DNA from: Bordetella parapertussis
GTDB taxonomy: Bacteria > Pseudomonadota > Gammaproteobacteria > Burkholderiales > SG8-41
Assembly (NCBI GenBank): GCA_945906815.1
Contig: CAMDRT010000036.1
Location: forward strand, 1-45,111
Length of the DNA: 45,111 bases
Direction: 5' to 3'
The notes under the pieces are model-generated. The model ran no database searches. It was not told the DNA's origin and was given only the letters and a program-made list of their open reading frames with translations. Position numbers and translations under genes: made by a program. Below, one piece after another: positions 8,335-17,071 of this stretch; position 1 is the first letter of the stretch, and every line of letters starts with the position of its first letter.

Positions 8335-9681
8335 ATGGGGCAGCAGATCGAAGCGCTCGCGCGCTTTGCGGCCGAAACGCGCTGGGAAGAGATTCCTGCG
8401 CCGGTGCAGCGGCAGACCAAACTGGTGCTGCTCGACACGCTCGGTGTCATCCTCGCGGGCTCGGTGCGGCCTGAAGTCGCACAGGTGCGCGAACGGTTGT
8501 CCGCCACCGCAGGTACCGGTGCTACCGTGTATGCGCGCGGTTCGCCGACCCAGGATCCGCGTACGGCCGCGCTGCTCAACGGCATTGCCGGCCGCGCGAT
8601 TGAACTGTGCGAAGGACTGCGTCTGGTTAGCGGTCAGGCCGCGATGCAAATTGTGCCGGGCATACTTGCGGTGGGCGAGCATGCCGGCGCGAGCGGCAAG
8701 ACATTACTGACGGCGCTGGTGCTCGGCTACGATGTCGCCGCACGGCTGGGGACGGCCTTCACGCCACGTCCGCTGGCGCACCAGAATGGCCAAGCCATGT
8801 TGCTGGCCGCTGCGGCAGCGGGCGCGCGCATGCGCGGGCTCGACGCGGCTGGGGTGAGCCGCGCCATGCGCATCGCAGCGGTGTTGATGATGACGCCCAG
8901 CTACACCAACACCGGCGCCGGGGCGACGGCGCTTAACGTTGCCGGCGGCATGAGCGGATTTGCCGGTGTACTGGTACCCGATCTCGCGCTGGCCGGCATC
9001 GAGGCGCAGGACAATGCGATTGAGGAAGCGCTGAGCCAGCTGGTCGGGGACGGCTTCAATCCCGAGCACCTGCTCGACGCACTCGGCACGCGCTGGGAAA
9101 TCATGCGCAATTATTTTCGCCTGTATGCGTGCTGCAATCCGATCCATCCCGCGCTCGACGTGCTGAAAGCCGCCCTCGCCGAGTTGCGTCCGCACGCAGA
9201 GCAGATCGAGCGCATCGAATTTGCAACCTATCGCTTTGCCTCGGTGATGAGCAACCCGCATCCGCCGAATTATTTTGCCTCCAAATATTCGTTGCCGCAT
9301 GCCGCGGCAGTGATGGCAGTCAGGGGCAAGGCAGAACACGGCGACATCGACGACAGTGCGTTGCTCGACCCGGTTATCACCGCGCTGCGCCAGCGCGTGC
9401 AGGTAGCCGAAGATCCGGCAATGAGTGCGCTCGCGCCGCGCCTGCGGCCCGCGCGCGTTACGCTGACGTTGAAGGACGGCCGCAAGGCGACGCATGCCTG
9501 CGACAGTCACGAAGGTGATTTCAATCGGCCGTATGCAGAGTCGGTGTTACGCGGCAAGTTTCGTTTGCTTGCGGGACATGTGCTGACGCCTGAGCGAGTC
9601 GCGCAGGTCGAACTAGCGGTAGACCGCTGTGAGGAATGGGACAGCGTTGCGGATTTCACGGCGCTGCTGCGCAGGCCATAA
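8335..9681 (+). CDS. MmgE/PrpD family protein with altered active-site residues
   Basis: A 448-residue MmgE/PrpD-fold protein, third gene of the operon, six bases after the Bug stop. The overall family pattern is clear (LARFAAETRWEEIP, LLDTLGVILAGS, AALLNGIAGRAIEL). The segment that reads LELDEG...GHPG or LDYDDTH...MHPT in its neighbours is here IELCEGLRLVSGQAAMQ, so the conserved Asp is Cys and the conserved His is Gln. The second signature is also unusual (HQNGQAMLLAAAAAGARM). It may be a non-catalytic partner of the first PrpD protein, or act on a different substrate. The start ATG at 8335 is fixed by the tight spacing. Confidence 0.9.
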   Translation: MGQQIEALARFAAETRWEEIPAPVQRQTKLVLLDTLGVILAGSVRPEVAQVRERLSATAGTGATVYARGSPTQDPRTAALLNGIAGRAIELCEGLRLVSGQAAMQIVPGILAVGEHAGASGKTLLTALVLGYDVAARLGTAFTPRPLAHQNGQAMLLAAAAAGARMRGLDAAGVSRAMRIAAVLMMTPSYTNTGAGATALNVAGGMSGFAGVLVPDLALAGIEAQDNAIEEALSQLVGDGFNPEHLLDALGTRWEIMRNYFRLYACCNPIHPALDVLKAALAELRPHAEQIERIEFATYRFASVMSNPHPPNYFASKYSLPHAAAVMAVRGKAEHGDIDDSALLDPVITALRQRVQVAEDPAMSALAPRLRPARVTLTLKDGRKATHACDSHEGDFNRPYAESVLRGKFRLLAGHVLTPERVAQVELAVDRCEEWDSVADFTALLRRP

Positions 9682-9708
9682 AAACATATACAAAACAAGG
9701 AGTTGCGT

Positions 9709-11136
9709 ATGTTTGATCTGATAATTCGCAGTGACAGGGTAGTGACGCCGGCAGGCGTCTCTGCATGTGACCTGGCGATACAAGGCGAGAAGATCGTGGC
9801 GGTGGGCGCTAGCGGCTCGTTCGGCGCCGACACCGCCAAGCGTGTGATCGACGCCACCGGCAAAATCGTCATGCCCGGCGGCATTGATCCGCACGTGCAT
9901 CTGAAGTGGTACTCGCCGCATCCCGACGGCAGCGTGACGTACACCGATCCGCCGTCCGTGGTGGGGCGTGCCGCACTGTATGGCGGCACCACCACCATGA
10001 TCGACTTTGTACGCTGGACGCACGGCAAGACCCTACAGCAGGCCATCGACGAGCGGCATCAGGATTGGACCGGTCTATGTCAATGCGACTACAGTTTCCA
10101 CGTGATGGTCGAAGGCGCGCTGCCGCCTGAACTTTTCGGGCAACTGGCCGAAGTGCTGCGCGCGGGCTATCCCACCGTCAAGCTGTTTACCACCGACATC
10201 ACGCCCAGCCGGCGCGGGCGCATGGTTGATTTTGGCGACATCTGGGAAGTGTTCAAAGTGGTCGCGCAGGCCCGTGGGCTGTGTGTCATCCACGGCGAGG
10301 ACAACGATATCGTGATGCACATGTACGACAAACTGATACGCGAAAACCGCACCGGCTTCGAGAATATGGCTGAGGTGCATAACGCCATGTCCGAAGATCT
10401 GTCGTTTCGCCGCATCTTGGGGCTGGCCAAAAATGTGCCGGGCATCGCGCTCTACTTTATGCATGTCAGTGCTGCGTTCGGCGTCGAAGCGATACGCGAA
10501 GCGCGCGCACGCGGCATGCCGGTCTACGGCGAAACGCTGCATCAGTACCTGATGTATACCTCGGAAGATTACCAGCGCCCGAACGGCCAGATGTATCACA
10601 CCTATCCGTCGATCAAGGCGCAGGCGGATCAAAACGCGCTGTGGGCCGGCACGCTCGACCACACCCTGCATACGGTGGCGACCGACGAGGTGTGCTGTTC
10701 GCTGAAAGACAAGACCATCGGCAAGCGCATTGACGATACCACCGGCGGCAACGTCGGCGTCGAACCGCGGGTGTCGCTGATGTATTCCGAGATGGTGGGC
10801 CGGCGCGGTTATTCTCTCGAACGATTCGTCGATCTCATCTCCAGCAATGCCGCGAAAATCATGGGACTGTACCCGCGCAAGGGCGCGCTCGCAGTGGGGT
10901 CCGACGCCGACATCACAGTGCTGGATCCGTCGCGGCGCTTCACGCTGACCAAAGAGATGCTACACGAATCCGATTACTCACCTTGGGAAGGGCACGAAAT
11001 GCTGGCGTGGCCTACCACCACGGTGCTGCGCGGCAAGGTGGTGGTTGATGGCGGGCAGTTCTTCGGCGACCTGAAGGATGGCAGGTTTCTGCCGCGCAAA
11101 ATTTCTGAAGAGATCAGAAGCGGCGCCATGCTGTGA
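9709..11136 (+). CDS. Dihydropyrimidinase/hydantoinase-type amidohydrolase
   Basis: A 475-residue cytosolic metal-dependent hydrolase of the cyclic amidohydrolase family (hydantoinase, dihydropyrimidinase, allantoinase). Metal ligands are visible: His62 and His64 in GGIDPHVHLKW, the likely carboxylated Lys158 in TVKLFTT, His195 in CVIHGEDND, a later His in YFMHVSAAFG and the Asp in VATDEVCC. The last motif differs from the usual TDHCPF, so ring specificity may differ. It starts at ATG 9709 with AAGGAG at 9697-9702; a TTG two codons earlier is less likely. It follows the PrpD gene by 27 bp and overlaps the next small gene. It probably opens a cyclic imide or ureide, feeding an acid to the PrpD enzymes; that link is inference. 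Confidence 0.9.
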   Translation: MFDLIIRSDRVVTPAGVSACDLAIQGEKIVAVGASGSFGADTAKRVIDATGKIVMPGGIDPHVHLKWYSPHPDGSVTYTDPPSVVGRAALYGGTTTMIDFVRWTHGKTLQQAIDERHQDWTGLCQCDYSFHVMVEGALPPELFGQLAEVLRAGYPTVKLFTTDITPSRRGRMVDFGDIWEVFKVVAQARGLCVIHGEDNDIVMHMYDKLIRENRTGFENMAEVHNAMSEDLSFRRILGLAKNVPGIALYFMHVSAAFGVEAIREARARGMPVYGETLHQYLMYTSEDYQRPNGQMYHTYPSIKAQADQNALWAGTLDHTLHTVATDEVCCSLKDKTIGKRIDDTTGGNVGVEPRVSLMYSEMVGRRGYSLERFVDLISSNAAKIMGLYPRKGALAVGSDADITVLDPSRRFTLTKEMLHESDYSPWEGHEMLAWPTTTVLRGKVVVDGGQFFGDLKDGRFLPRKISEEIRSGAML

Positions 11137-11480
11137 GCGGCCTGCCCGCTGCCGCAGAAGAAGAACGCTTGCGCGTTTTTCTCGCTGACAGTCTTGCGCT
11201 ATGGCAAGTCGGCGGCACCGTACACGCGGGAGCCGCGCCCGTGGTTGTGGAGATCCGCGCCAGCAGCGGTGCCCTGGTGTGGATAGCGCGCGCTGGGGAT
11301 GACACGCCGTTCCGCTGGTGCGCACGCTGGCGCAGCGCAGGTGATGCGCCCGGCGGCGTACGCGAGTTGCGGCCGCGCGCCTGTGGTTCGCTGGTGGGCT
11401 TGCTCGCTGCGGTGCGCGAGGCGCTGGGGGTGGAACGCGGAGCAGCGGTGCGCATCGTGCCCGCGCCGGAGCGCACGTGA
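11133..11480 (+). CDS. Hypothetical protein, 115 aa, last gene of hydantoinase operon
   Basis: I do not recognise this protein. The GTG start at 11133 overlaps the hydantoinase stop (GTGA), a strong sign of a real, coupled gene. It is soluble with no signal or membrane segment, and rich in Ala, Arg, Val and Gly. The pattern suggests an alternating strand/helix domain: VHAGAAPVVVEIRASSGALVWIARAG, then FRWCARWRSAG, then a C-terminal helix LVGLLAAVREALG. A role as accessory subunit or specificity factor of the hydrolase is only a guess from position. Confidence 0.6.
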   Translation: MSGLPAAAEEERLRVFLADSLALWQVGGTVHAGAAPVVVEIRASSGALVWIARAGDDTPFRWCARWRSAGDAPGGVRELRPRACGSLVGLLAAVREALGVERGAAVRIVPAPERT

Positions 11481-11504
11481 CGCCAAAACAACAGTTCAGC
11501 CACA

Positions 11505-11617
11505 GACCATTAACCACGGAACACACGGAACACACGGAAAAATTCCGCACCTTTGTTCTTTCCGCGTATTCCGTGTGTTCCGTGGTAAATCGCCGTTAAG
11601 ATAGTGCCATTGAACGC
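11505..11617 (-). repeat. Hairpin repeat 'ACCACGGAACACACGG', copy 2 of 3 (inverted)
   Basis: The reverse complement of the element at 5115-5227 and 31734-31846. It runs from GACCATTAACCACGG to CCATTGAACGC and the arms again form a long stem. It lies alone here, without the 75-bp units, between the hydantoinase operon and the CobW-like gene, so the hairpin can move or be copied independently of the composite. It may serve as transcription terminator for the operon. Confidence 0.75.
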
Positions 11618-11676
11618 TGCGTGCCCCTCAAGGGGGCATTAAAAAGAATCTTCTGTGGCGAATATATTTTTGTAAG

Positions 11677-12720
11677 ATGATCCCTGTCTCCGTCATCACC
11701 GGCTTTCTCGGCAGCGGCAAAACCACCTTGCTGGGGCGCCTGCTGCGCGATCCCGCGATGGCCCGCACCGCGGTCATCATCAATGAGTTCGGCGCGATTG
11801 CGCTGGATCACGATCTGATCGAGACCAGCGACGAGAGTTTTGTGCAGCTTACCAACGGCTGTTTATGCTGCCACGTGCGCAGCGACCTCACGCTCACACT
11901 CGGTGACCTTGCAGCGCGGCGCGCGCAGGGGACGCTACCGGCGTTCGAGCGCGTGGTCATCGAAACCAGCGGTCTGGCCGACCCCGCGCCCATACTGCAC
12001 GCACTGATGACCGACCGCGATCTCATCGGCATCTACGCGCTCGATAGCGTGATTACCACCGTCGATGCGCTGCTGGGCATGGTGACACTCGACCAACACG
12101 AGGAGGCGCGGCGGCAGGTAGCCGTTGCCGACCGCATCGTGATGACCAAGAGCGATCTTACTAAAGGGCAAGCGGACACCCTCCGGGGGCGGCTTGCCAC
12201 CATCAATCCGGGTGCACCGGTGATGACCGCCGTGCGCGGCGCGATTGCGCCGTCGGTATTATTCGGTTGCGGTTGGGTAGCCGGCAAACAGGCGGACGTG
12301 GGCGCGTGGCTCGGCCACGCAGCCACCACTGCGGTGAGCGGGTCCGCCTACCGTGCGCACCATCGCCATCCACAGGCTGAAACCATCACCAGTTTTTGCA
12401 TCGTGCGTGAACCTCCGCTGCGCGCAGTGACGCTGCCGCTGCTGCTGTCGGCGCTGGCGGAAAACTGCGGCGCGGACTTATGGCGCATGAAGGGTATCGT
12501 GAACGTGCTGGAAGCGCCGCAGCGCCCTGCCGTGATCCACGGCGTGCAGCATGTGTATCACGCGCCGGTGTGGTTGCCACACTGGCCGTCAGCGGAGCGC
12601 AACACGCGCATGGTGTTTATCGGGCGCAACCTGCGGGAATCCTGGGTGCGCACCCTGATCGAGCTGCTGGATGCGGAAGTGGCTACCGCAACCGCGAGGC
12701 GCATGAGGGCGCCCCTATAA
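11677..12720 (+). CDS. CobW/COG0523 family GTP-binding metallochaperone
   Basis: A 347-residue cytosolic GTPase of the G3E family (CobW, YjiA, ZigA, HypB and UreG relatives). Walker A is GFLGSGKTT at residues 9-17. The metal-binding CXCC motif appears in NGCLCCHVRSDL, Walker B and switch in ETSGLADPAP, and the guanine-specificity motif as MTKSDL. The C-terminal CobW_C domain follows, and a His-rich stretch (YRAHHRHPQ) could bind metal. Such proteins supply Zn, Co or Fe to client enzymes. The hydantoinase operon immediately upstream needs a binuclear metal centre, so it is a plausible client; no Zur-like box was recognised. Confidence 0.92.
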   Translation: MIPVSVITGFLGSGKTTLLGRLLRDPAMARTAVIINEFGAIALDHDLIETSDESFVQLTNGCLCCHVRSDLTLTLGDLAARRAQGTLPAFERVVIETSGLADPAPILHALMTDRDLIGIYALDSVITTVDALLGMVTLDQHEEARRQVAVADRIVMTKSDLTKGQADTLRGRLATINPGAPVMTAVRGAIAPSVLFGCGWVAGKQADVGAWLGHAATTAVSGSAYRAHHRHPQAETITSFCIVREPPLRAVTLPLLLSALAENCGADLWRMKGIVNVLEAPQRPAVIHGVQHVYHAPVWLPHWPSAERNTRMVFIGRNLRESWVRTLIELLDAEVATATARRMRAPL

Positions 12721-12735
12721 GCATAATATTTATGC
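12721..12735. terminator. Short AT-rich stem-loop between convergent genes
   Basis: GCATAA-TAT-TTATGC sits in the 22-bp gap between the stops of the plus-strand COG0523 gene and the minus-strand reductase. It could help terminate transcription from both sides, but the stem is short and no U-tract follows. Confidence 0.25.
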
Positions 12736-12742
12736 TGGATTG

Positions 12743-13756
12743 CTACAGCTTGACCGGTCTGATCGCCACGCCATCGCCTGTGATGCGCTGATTCACCAGA
12801 TTCGCGCATGCCGCGATCACCGCCAGATTCGGTGTTGCCACAGCGGTGAGCTCGCCGATTTCCAGCAGCACATTGAGGATGGCATCCAGTTCCAGCGAGC
12901 GGCCCGCGCGCACGTCCTGCAAGGTCGAAGTCGCCAGCGACACGCGCTTGGCTGCCGCCGCCACCATCGCTTCGGCATCGGCTTCGAGTGGACTACCCGT
13001 CGCAGCAGCCAGCGCCATCACTTCACGCGTCATCGCCACCGCTAATCGCGCCATCGGCTTGAAGCCAGCGGCTTCTGTGGGCGTCGCCTGCGTCACCACC
13101 CCCAGGGTGTTCCACACCGCGTTCGACAGCAGCTTGGTCCATTTGGCTTTGCGTATATCCGCTACCGGCGTGCCGCGCCATCCGGCACGGGTAGTGATGT
13201 TTGCGATTTGCTCCAGGCGCGGCGTCATGCGATTGTCGATTTCACCCAGGGCGAGCGCATCCGCGTCGGAATCCGCCAGACGAATATGGCCGGGTGCCAG
13301 CAGATCGGTGGGCTTGAACGCAATGCCACCTATAATATTGGACGCCTCAAAGGTGCGCGACAACACGCCGTCGGGATCGAGTGTCTTCAGTTGCGTGCCC
13401 TTGTAGCGCGACGCGATGCCGTCGAAATACCACCACGGTATGCCGTTCTGTGGAAACACGAACATCGCGTCTTTGCCGCCCAGCGCGCGCACATGGGGCG
13501 CGGCGGACATCAGTTGATGCGATTTCAGGGTGACGAATATCAGCTCGTACGGCGGCTTTTCCTCGCCCGGACGTACTGCATGCACCTGGATCGGATCGGG
13601 CCTCCCTCGTTTGGGACTTTCGAGAATAATGCCGCGCGCAGTGTAGGCCTCATACGTAGCGCCACGCGCCACCAGCGTTACGTCCTCGCCCGCCGCCGTC
13701 AAAATCGCCCCCAGATAACCGCCGATCGAACCCGCGCCATAGACCAGAATTTTCAT
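12743..13756 (-). CDS. Ketopantoate reductase family (ApbA/PanE-like) NADP-dependent oxidoreductase
   Basis: A 337-residue cytosolic reductase. It begins with the NADP-binding MKILVYGAGSIGGYLGAIL (GxGxxG) and continues with VKSHQ-type FVTLKSHQLMSAA. The catalytic Lys/Asn block is AKWTKLLSNAVWNT, matching the Lys...Asn pair of PanE, and a helical C-terminal domain follows. The family reduces 2-ketopantoate, but operon position 13 bp after a PrpD gene argues for a related 2-keto or 2-hydroxy acid in this catabolic group rather than pantothenate synthesis. It is slightly longer than typical PanE. The start is ATG 13756. Confidence 0.88.
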   Translation of the reverse strand: MKILVYGAGSIGGYLGAILTAAGEDVTLVARGATYEAYTARGIILESPKRGRPDPIQVHAVRPGEEKPPYELIFVTLKSHQLMSAAPHVRALGGKDAMFVFPQNGIPWWYFDGIASRYKGTQLKTLDPDGVLSRTFEASNIIGGIAFKPTDLLAPGHIRLADSDADALALGEIDNRMTPRLEQIANITTRAGWRGTPVADIRKAKWTKLLSNAVWNTLGVVTQATPTEAAGFKPMARLAVAMTREVMALAAATGSPLEADAEAMVAAAAKRVSLATSTLQDVRAGRSLELDAILNVLLEIGELTAVATPNLAVIAACANLVNQRITGDGVAIRPVKL

Positions 13757-13769
13757 GCTTATTCAGCCT

Positions 13770-15128
13770 TTACTTAACCGCGGCAAGCTTGAGTACCCGT
13801 GACACATCCGGAGATTTTTCGATAGTCATCACCGCGTCGGCGAGTGCCCCCGCGCGCTTGGCACCGATCACCGGCGCGGCAAGACTGGTGAATTTGGCCA
13901 GCAACTCTTGATCATTCATCGGATTCTGGATCGAGCCTTTGGGGTAATCGATCTGCGAGGTGAAATTACGCCCGTCCTTCAGGGTCGCTATCATTTTGCA
14001 CGACACGCCACGCGGCAACGACGCATCCACCGCGATGCGGGTCACGTCGCTCAAGTGCCTGACTTTGGCATTACGGATGTTGCGGTCGCTGTATTGTTTT
14101 AACAGCGCCTGGCCTTCGAGCAACGCCACCGCCACCGAGAACGGCAGTGACACCTGCGCCTCGTGATAGGTGCGCGGCGCCGGGTTCTGATGGTAAAGCG
14201 CCCAATCCGGATGGCGCGTGAAATGTATCGTCTGCACTGCCGCCACATCAAAACCCGGCTGCGCCCGCACCGCCAGCGCACAGTCAATCGCATTATGTAT
14301 CGGGCGCGCGCACGAGTAGGGCTTGAACTCGATCAGCAATTCGTAGGGTTGGTTGATGCCTTCGATCAGCGCCTCGGGAAAGCTCTTATCAGTGAACGCC
14401 TTCAGGAAACCGCGTTCGCCTTCAAATATCGTGTCAGCCCCGGTGAAGCCCAGTTGCGCCATCAGCGCGGCGGTGACGCCGTTGCGCGCAGTCGGCCCTG
14501 GATTGAAACGCTTTTGCATCGACGGTCCGTACATCTCCATCAGCCCCGATGCCTGCGCACCCGCCATCCCCAGCGCGTTGGTGATTTTCGCCGGAGTCAG
14601 TTTCAGCAGCTTGGCGGCGGCGATCGTCGCGCCAAACACGCCGCAGGTCGGCGTGGTGTGAAAACTGCGGTTACGCAGCGAGTTGTTCGCGGCGCGGCTG
14701 GCGCGCTCCATCATCTCGCAACCGGCCGCCAGTGCAACGACCAGTTGCTTGCCGCTGACGTTTTTTGCATCCGCCACCGCCAGTGCCGACGAATACACCG
14801 GCGGGCTGAAATGAAACAACGCCAGCACGTCGATGTCGTCCAGCTCGATGCTGTGCGAGGAAATCGCATTGGCGAAAGCGCTGGTCGCCATCGATGAGCG
14901 GGCTTTGTCGCCGATCAGTTGCGCGCCAGCCTTCCCGCTGGTTGCACCCTGCTCGCGCGCAAAGCGCCGCGCAATTTCACCGCTTTCGCTCTGGCTGCCG
15001 GCCAGTGCCACGCCGAGATAATCGAGCAGCAGACGTTTGACGGCGTGGCGTGAGGCGGGGGTTATGTCGTTGTATCCGAGTTTGGCGAAACGGGCTGCCA
15101 GTTGTTGGGCGTGGGTTTGTTGGGTCAT
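13770..15128 (-). CDS. MmgE/PrpD family protein
   Basis: A 452-residue MmgE/PrpD-fold enzyme. The active-site Asp and His are present in HSIELDDIDVLALFHFSPP, and the second signature in FHTTPTCGVFGATIAAAKLL. The ATG at 15128 is preceded by AGGAGAG at good spacing. The downstream ketopantoate-reductase-like gene begins 13 bp after its stop, so they are co-transcribed. A palindromic repeat separates it from the other PrpD gene upstream. The fold is certain, the substrate unknown. Confidence 0.92.
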   Translation of the reverse strand: MTQQTHAQQLAARFAKLGYNDITPASRHAVKRLLLDYLGVALAGSQSESGEIARRFAREQGATSGKAGAQLIGDKARSSMATSAFANAISSHSIELDDIDVLALFHFSPPVYSSALAVADAKNVSGKQLVVALAAGCEMMERASRAANNSLRNRSFHTTPTCGVFGATIAAAKLLKLTPAKITNALGMAGAQASGLMEMYGPSMQKRFNPGPTARNGVTAALMAQLGFTGADTIFEGERGFLKAFTDKSFPEALIEGINQPYELLIEFKPYSCARPIHNAIDCALAVRAQPGFDVAAVQTIHFTRHPDWALYHQNPAPRTYHEAQVSLPFSVAVALLEGQALLKQYSDRNIRNAKVRHLSDVTRIAVDASLPRGVSCKMIATLKDGRNFTSQIDYPKGSIQNPMNDQELLAKFTSLAAPVIGAKRAGALADAVMTIEKSPDVSRVLKLAAVK

Positions 15129-15159
15129 AAGACTCTCCTATAGTCAATGCTAAGCAGTT

Positions 15160-15271
15160 GTAGGTTGGGGTAAGCTTGCGCACCCCAACAAACGCACACG
15201 GGCTATTTCTCCGGCAACGGATGTGCGCAACGTACTGGGTGTTGGGGTTCCTGCGTCACCCCAACCTACAG
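15160..15271. repeat. GTAGGTTGGGGT / ACCCCAACCTAC palindromic repeat
   Basis: GTAGGTTGGGGT...CACCCCAACA at the left and TGTTGGGGTTCC...CACCCCAACCTAC at the right form nested inverted repeats in the 146-bp gap between two PrpD genes. Elements of this kind are widespread in proteobacterial intergenic DNA. It could attenuate read-through between the two genes. Confidence 0.7.
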
Positions 15272-15274
15272 AAA

Positions 15275-16678
15275 CTACGCAATTACCGGCGCGGCCATCA
15301 GCGCCAGTAACTCCGCTATGTTTTCCATCTGGTCCAAACCCGCAACGAGCTTCACCGCCTGGTCGATGTTCGCCTGCGACAGGCAGCCGCTCACCACATG
15401 GCGGAATTTGTATTCGATATCTTCGGGCTGCAAGGGGTTTTCCGGGCTGCCGCGACGGTGATGCAGGAGTTTCTCGCTCACCCGCCCATCCTTCGCAGTG
15501 ACGCGCACGCGTGCGGCGTGACGGAACGGCGGCCCCATTTTTTCGATTTCAGCATCTACCGTCGCGGTGATGCGGGTAATGAAATCGAATATCGCCGGAT
15601 CGTGGAGCCGTGATTCTTTGTATTGCTCGGTAAATGCCATGCCATCCAGCGCCGTCACGGCGAGGCCGTAATAGAGGTTCATTTGCGCCGCGGTGACGCC
15701 CTGCGCCTTGTATTCCCACGCGCAATGCACATACGTCATCGGGCTCAAGCCGGTTTCAAGCTTGGCAATGTCGCCGGCCTTGAGATTGTTCTCGCGCATG
15801 ATTTGCGCGAGGCCATCGAGCGCGGTGTGTATGCTGGTGACACTGGCGTGCGGCTTGTAGCCGACGTTCAGCGTCTCCCACTGCCGCCCCAAACCATCGG
15901 TCAGCCGCGCCGCATTCGGCGTATCGGAGTACACCGTGAGATAACCGCCGTAGGCGGCCTCCAGCACGTCGGTGATTCCGGTAAAGCCCTGCTGCGCCAG
16001 CAGCGCCGCATACACGCCACTTTGCGCCGCGCGGCCCGAATGAAAACGCTTGACCATCGCGCCTTCCTGCGCCGCCATTAAACCGCCGGCCTGCGATCCG
16101 GACATGCCCAGCGCGTGCTGGAACTGCTCGGCGGTGAGATTCAGCATGCGTGCCGCAGCCGCGGTGGCCGCAAACACGCCCGAAGTGCCCTGCGGATGAA
16201 AACCGCGAAAAAATAAGCCCATGGTCGCCGCATTGCCCACACGCGCGCCAATTTCGTAGCCCGCCACCATGGCAGTGATGACGTCGCGCCCTGATGCACT
16301 ACCCGCGGCTTCAGCCAAACCAAACGCCACCGGCGGCGCCAGTGAACCGATATGGACTATGGATTCCTTGTGGATATCGTCGAGTTCGAACGCGTGGCCG
16401 GAGGTGCCGTTCACCAAAGCCGCCAGCGCTACCGACGTTTTTTTGCCCATACCGAACAGCGATGCTACTGGTTTCGCGCCTTCGGCCATCGCCAGCGCGG
16501 CAACTTTTTGCGTCCACGGCAAGGTCGCGCCATAAAGCACGCAGCCGATGTGATCGAGCACCGACAGCTTGATGCGTTCGATCACCTCTTTGGGCAGATC
16601 ACTGAACTGAATGGCGGAGGCGAAACGCGCCAGATCACGCGTGGCATGTTCAAGTAAAGGGGGTTTGGAACCGCTCAA
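15275..16678 (-). CDS. MmgE/PrpD family protein
   Basis: A 467-residue MmgE/PrpD-fold enzyme, the fifth in the window. The active-site region GHAFELDDIHKESIVHIGSLAPP keeps Asp and His, and the second signature FHPQGTSGVFAATAAAARML is intact. There is no good ATG. I chose TTG 16678 because GGAG lies six bases upstream; a TTG at 16690 would add four residues. The family domain (RDLARFASAIQFSDLP) starts soon after. It lies upstream of the other PrpD and the reductase gene on the same strand and downstream of a HigBA module. Confidence 0.91.
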   Translation of the reverse strand: MSGSKPPLLEHATRDLARFASAIQFSDLPKEVIERIKLSVLDHIGCVLYGATLPWTQKVAALAMAEGAKPVASLFGMGKKTSVALAALVNGTSGHAFELDDIHKESIVHIGSLAPPVAFGLAEAAGSASGRDVITAMVAGYEIGARVGNAATMGLFFRGFHPQGTSGVFAATAAAARMLNLTAEQFQHALGMSGSQAGGLMAAQEGAMVKRFHSGRAAQSGVYAALLAQQGFTGITDVLEAAYGGYLTVYSDTPNAARLTDGLGRQWETLNVGYKPHASVTSIHTALDGLAQIMRENNLKAGDIAKLETGLSPMTYVHCAWEYKAQGVTAAQMNLYYGLAVTALDGMAFTEQYKESRLHDPAIFDFITRITATVDAEIEKMGPPFRHAARVRVTAKDGRVSEKLLHHRRGSPENPLQPEDIEYKFRHVVSGCLSQANIDQAVKLVAGLDQMENIAELLALMAAPVIA

Positions 16679-16750
16679 GGTATTCTCCAAAACGAAATGT
16701 CAATACGCGTACGGATGAGTCCGCACCGCGTTAGCGCTATACGGTATAGC

Positions 16751-17059
16751 TCAAGTGGCGGCGGACGCGGCCTGCCACGGCTTGATTCTGGCGAGCGCTT
16801 GAGCGAGCGCGTCTTTTGTGCGCTCCGTGTCGTAGCGTGCCTGCCCGCGCAGCCAGTATCCCTCCGATAGGCCGAAAAACCGGCACAGCCTGAGGTCGGT
16901 GTCGGCGGTGATAGCGCGCCGCGCCGCGACGATCTCACCAATTCTCTGGGCGGGAACGCCTATTTCCTTTGCCAGCCGGTATTGGGATATCCCCATCGGC
17001 TTGAGAAACTCCTCCAACAGAATCTCTCCGGGGGAAATCGGTTTCAGTTTTCTGGTCAT
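16751..17059 (-). CDS. higA: HigA family addiction-module antitoxin
   Basis: A 102-residue XRE-type DNA-binding antitoxin. The HigA N-terminal signature ISPGEILLEEFLKPMGIS leads into the helix-turn-helix SQYRLAKEIGVPAQRIGEIVAARRAI, followed by the conserved TDLRLCRFFGLSEGYWLRGQ. It neutralises the HigB nuclease encoded 12 bp upstream and normally represses its own promoter. Length and gene order (toxin first) are typical of higBA. It sits next to a PrpD gene with no functional link evident. Confidence 0.93.
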   Translation of the reverse strand: MTRKLKPISPGEILLEEFLKPMGISQYRLAKEIGVPAQRIGEIVAARRAITADTDLRLCRFFGLSEGYWLRGQARYDTERTKDALAQALARIKPWQAASAAT

Positions 17060-17071
17060 CGCCGTTTTCCT

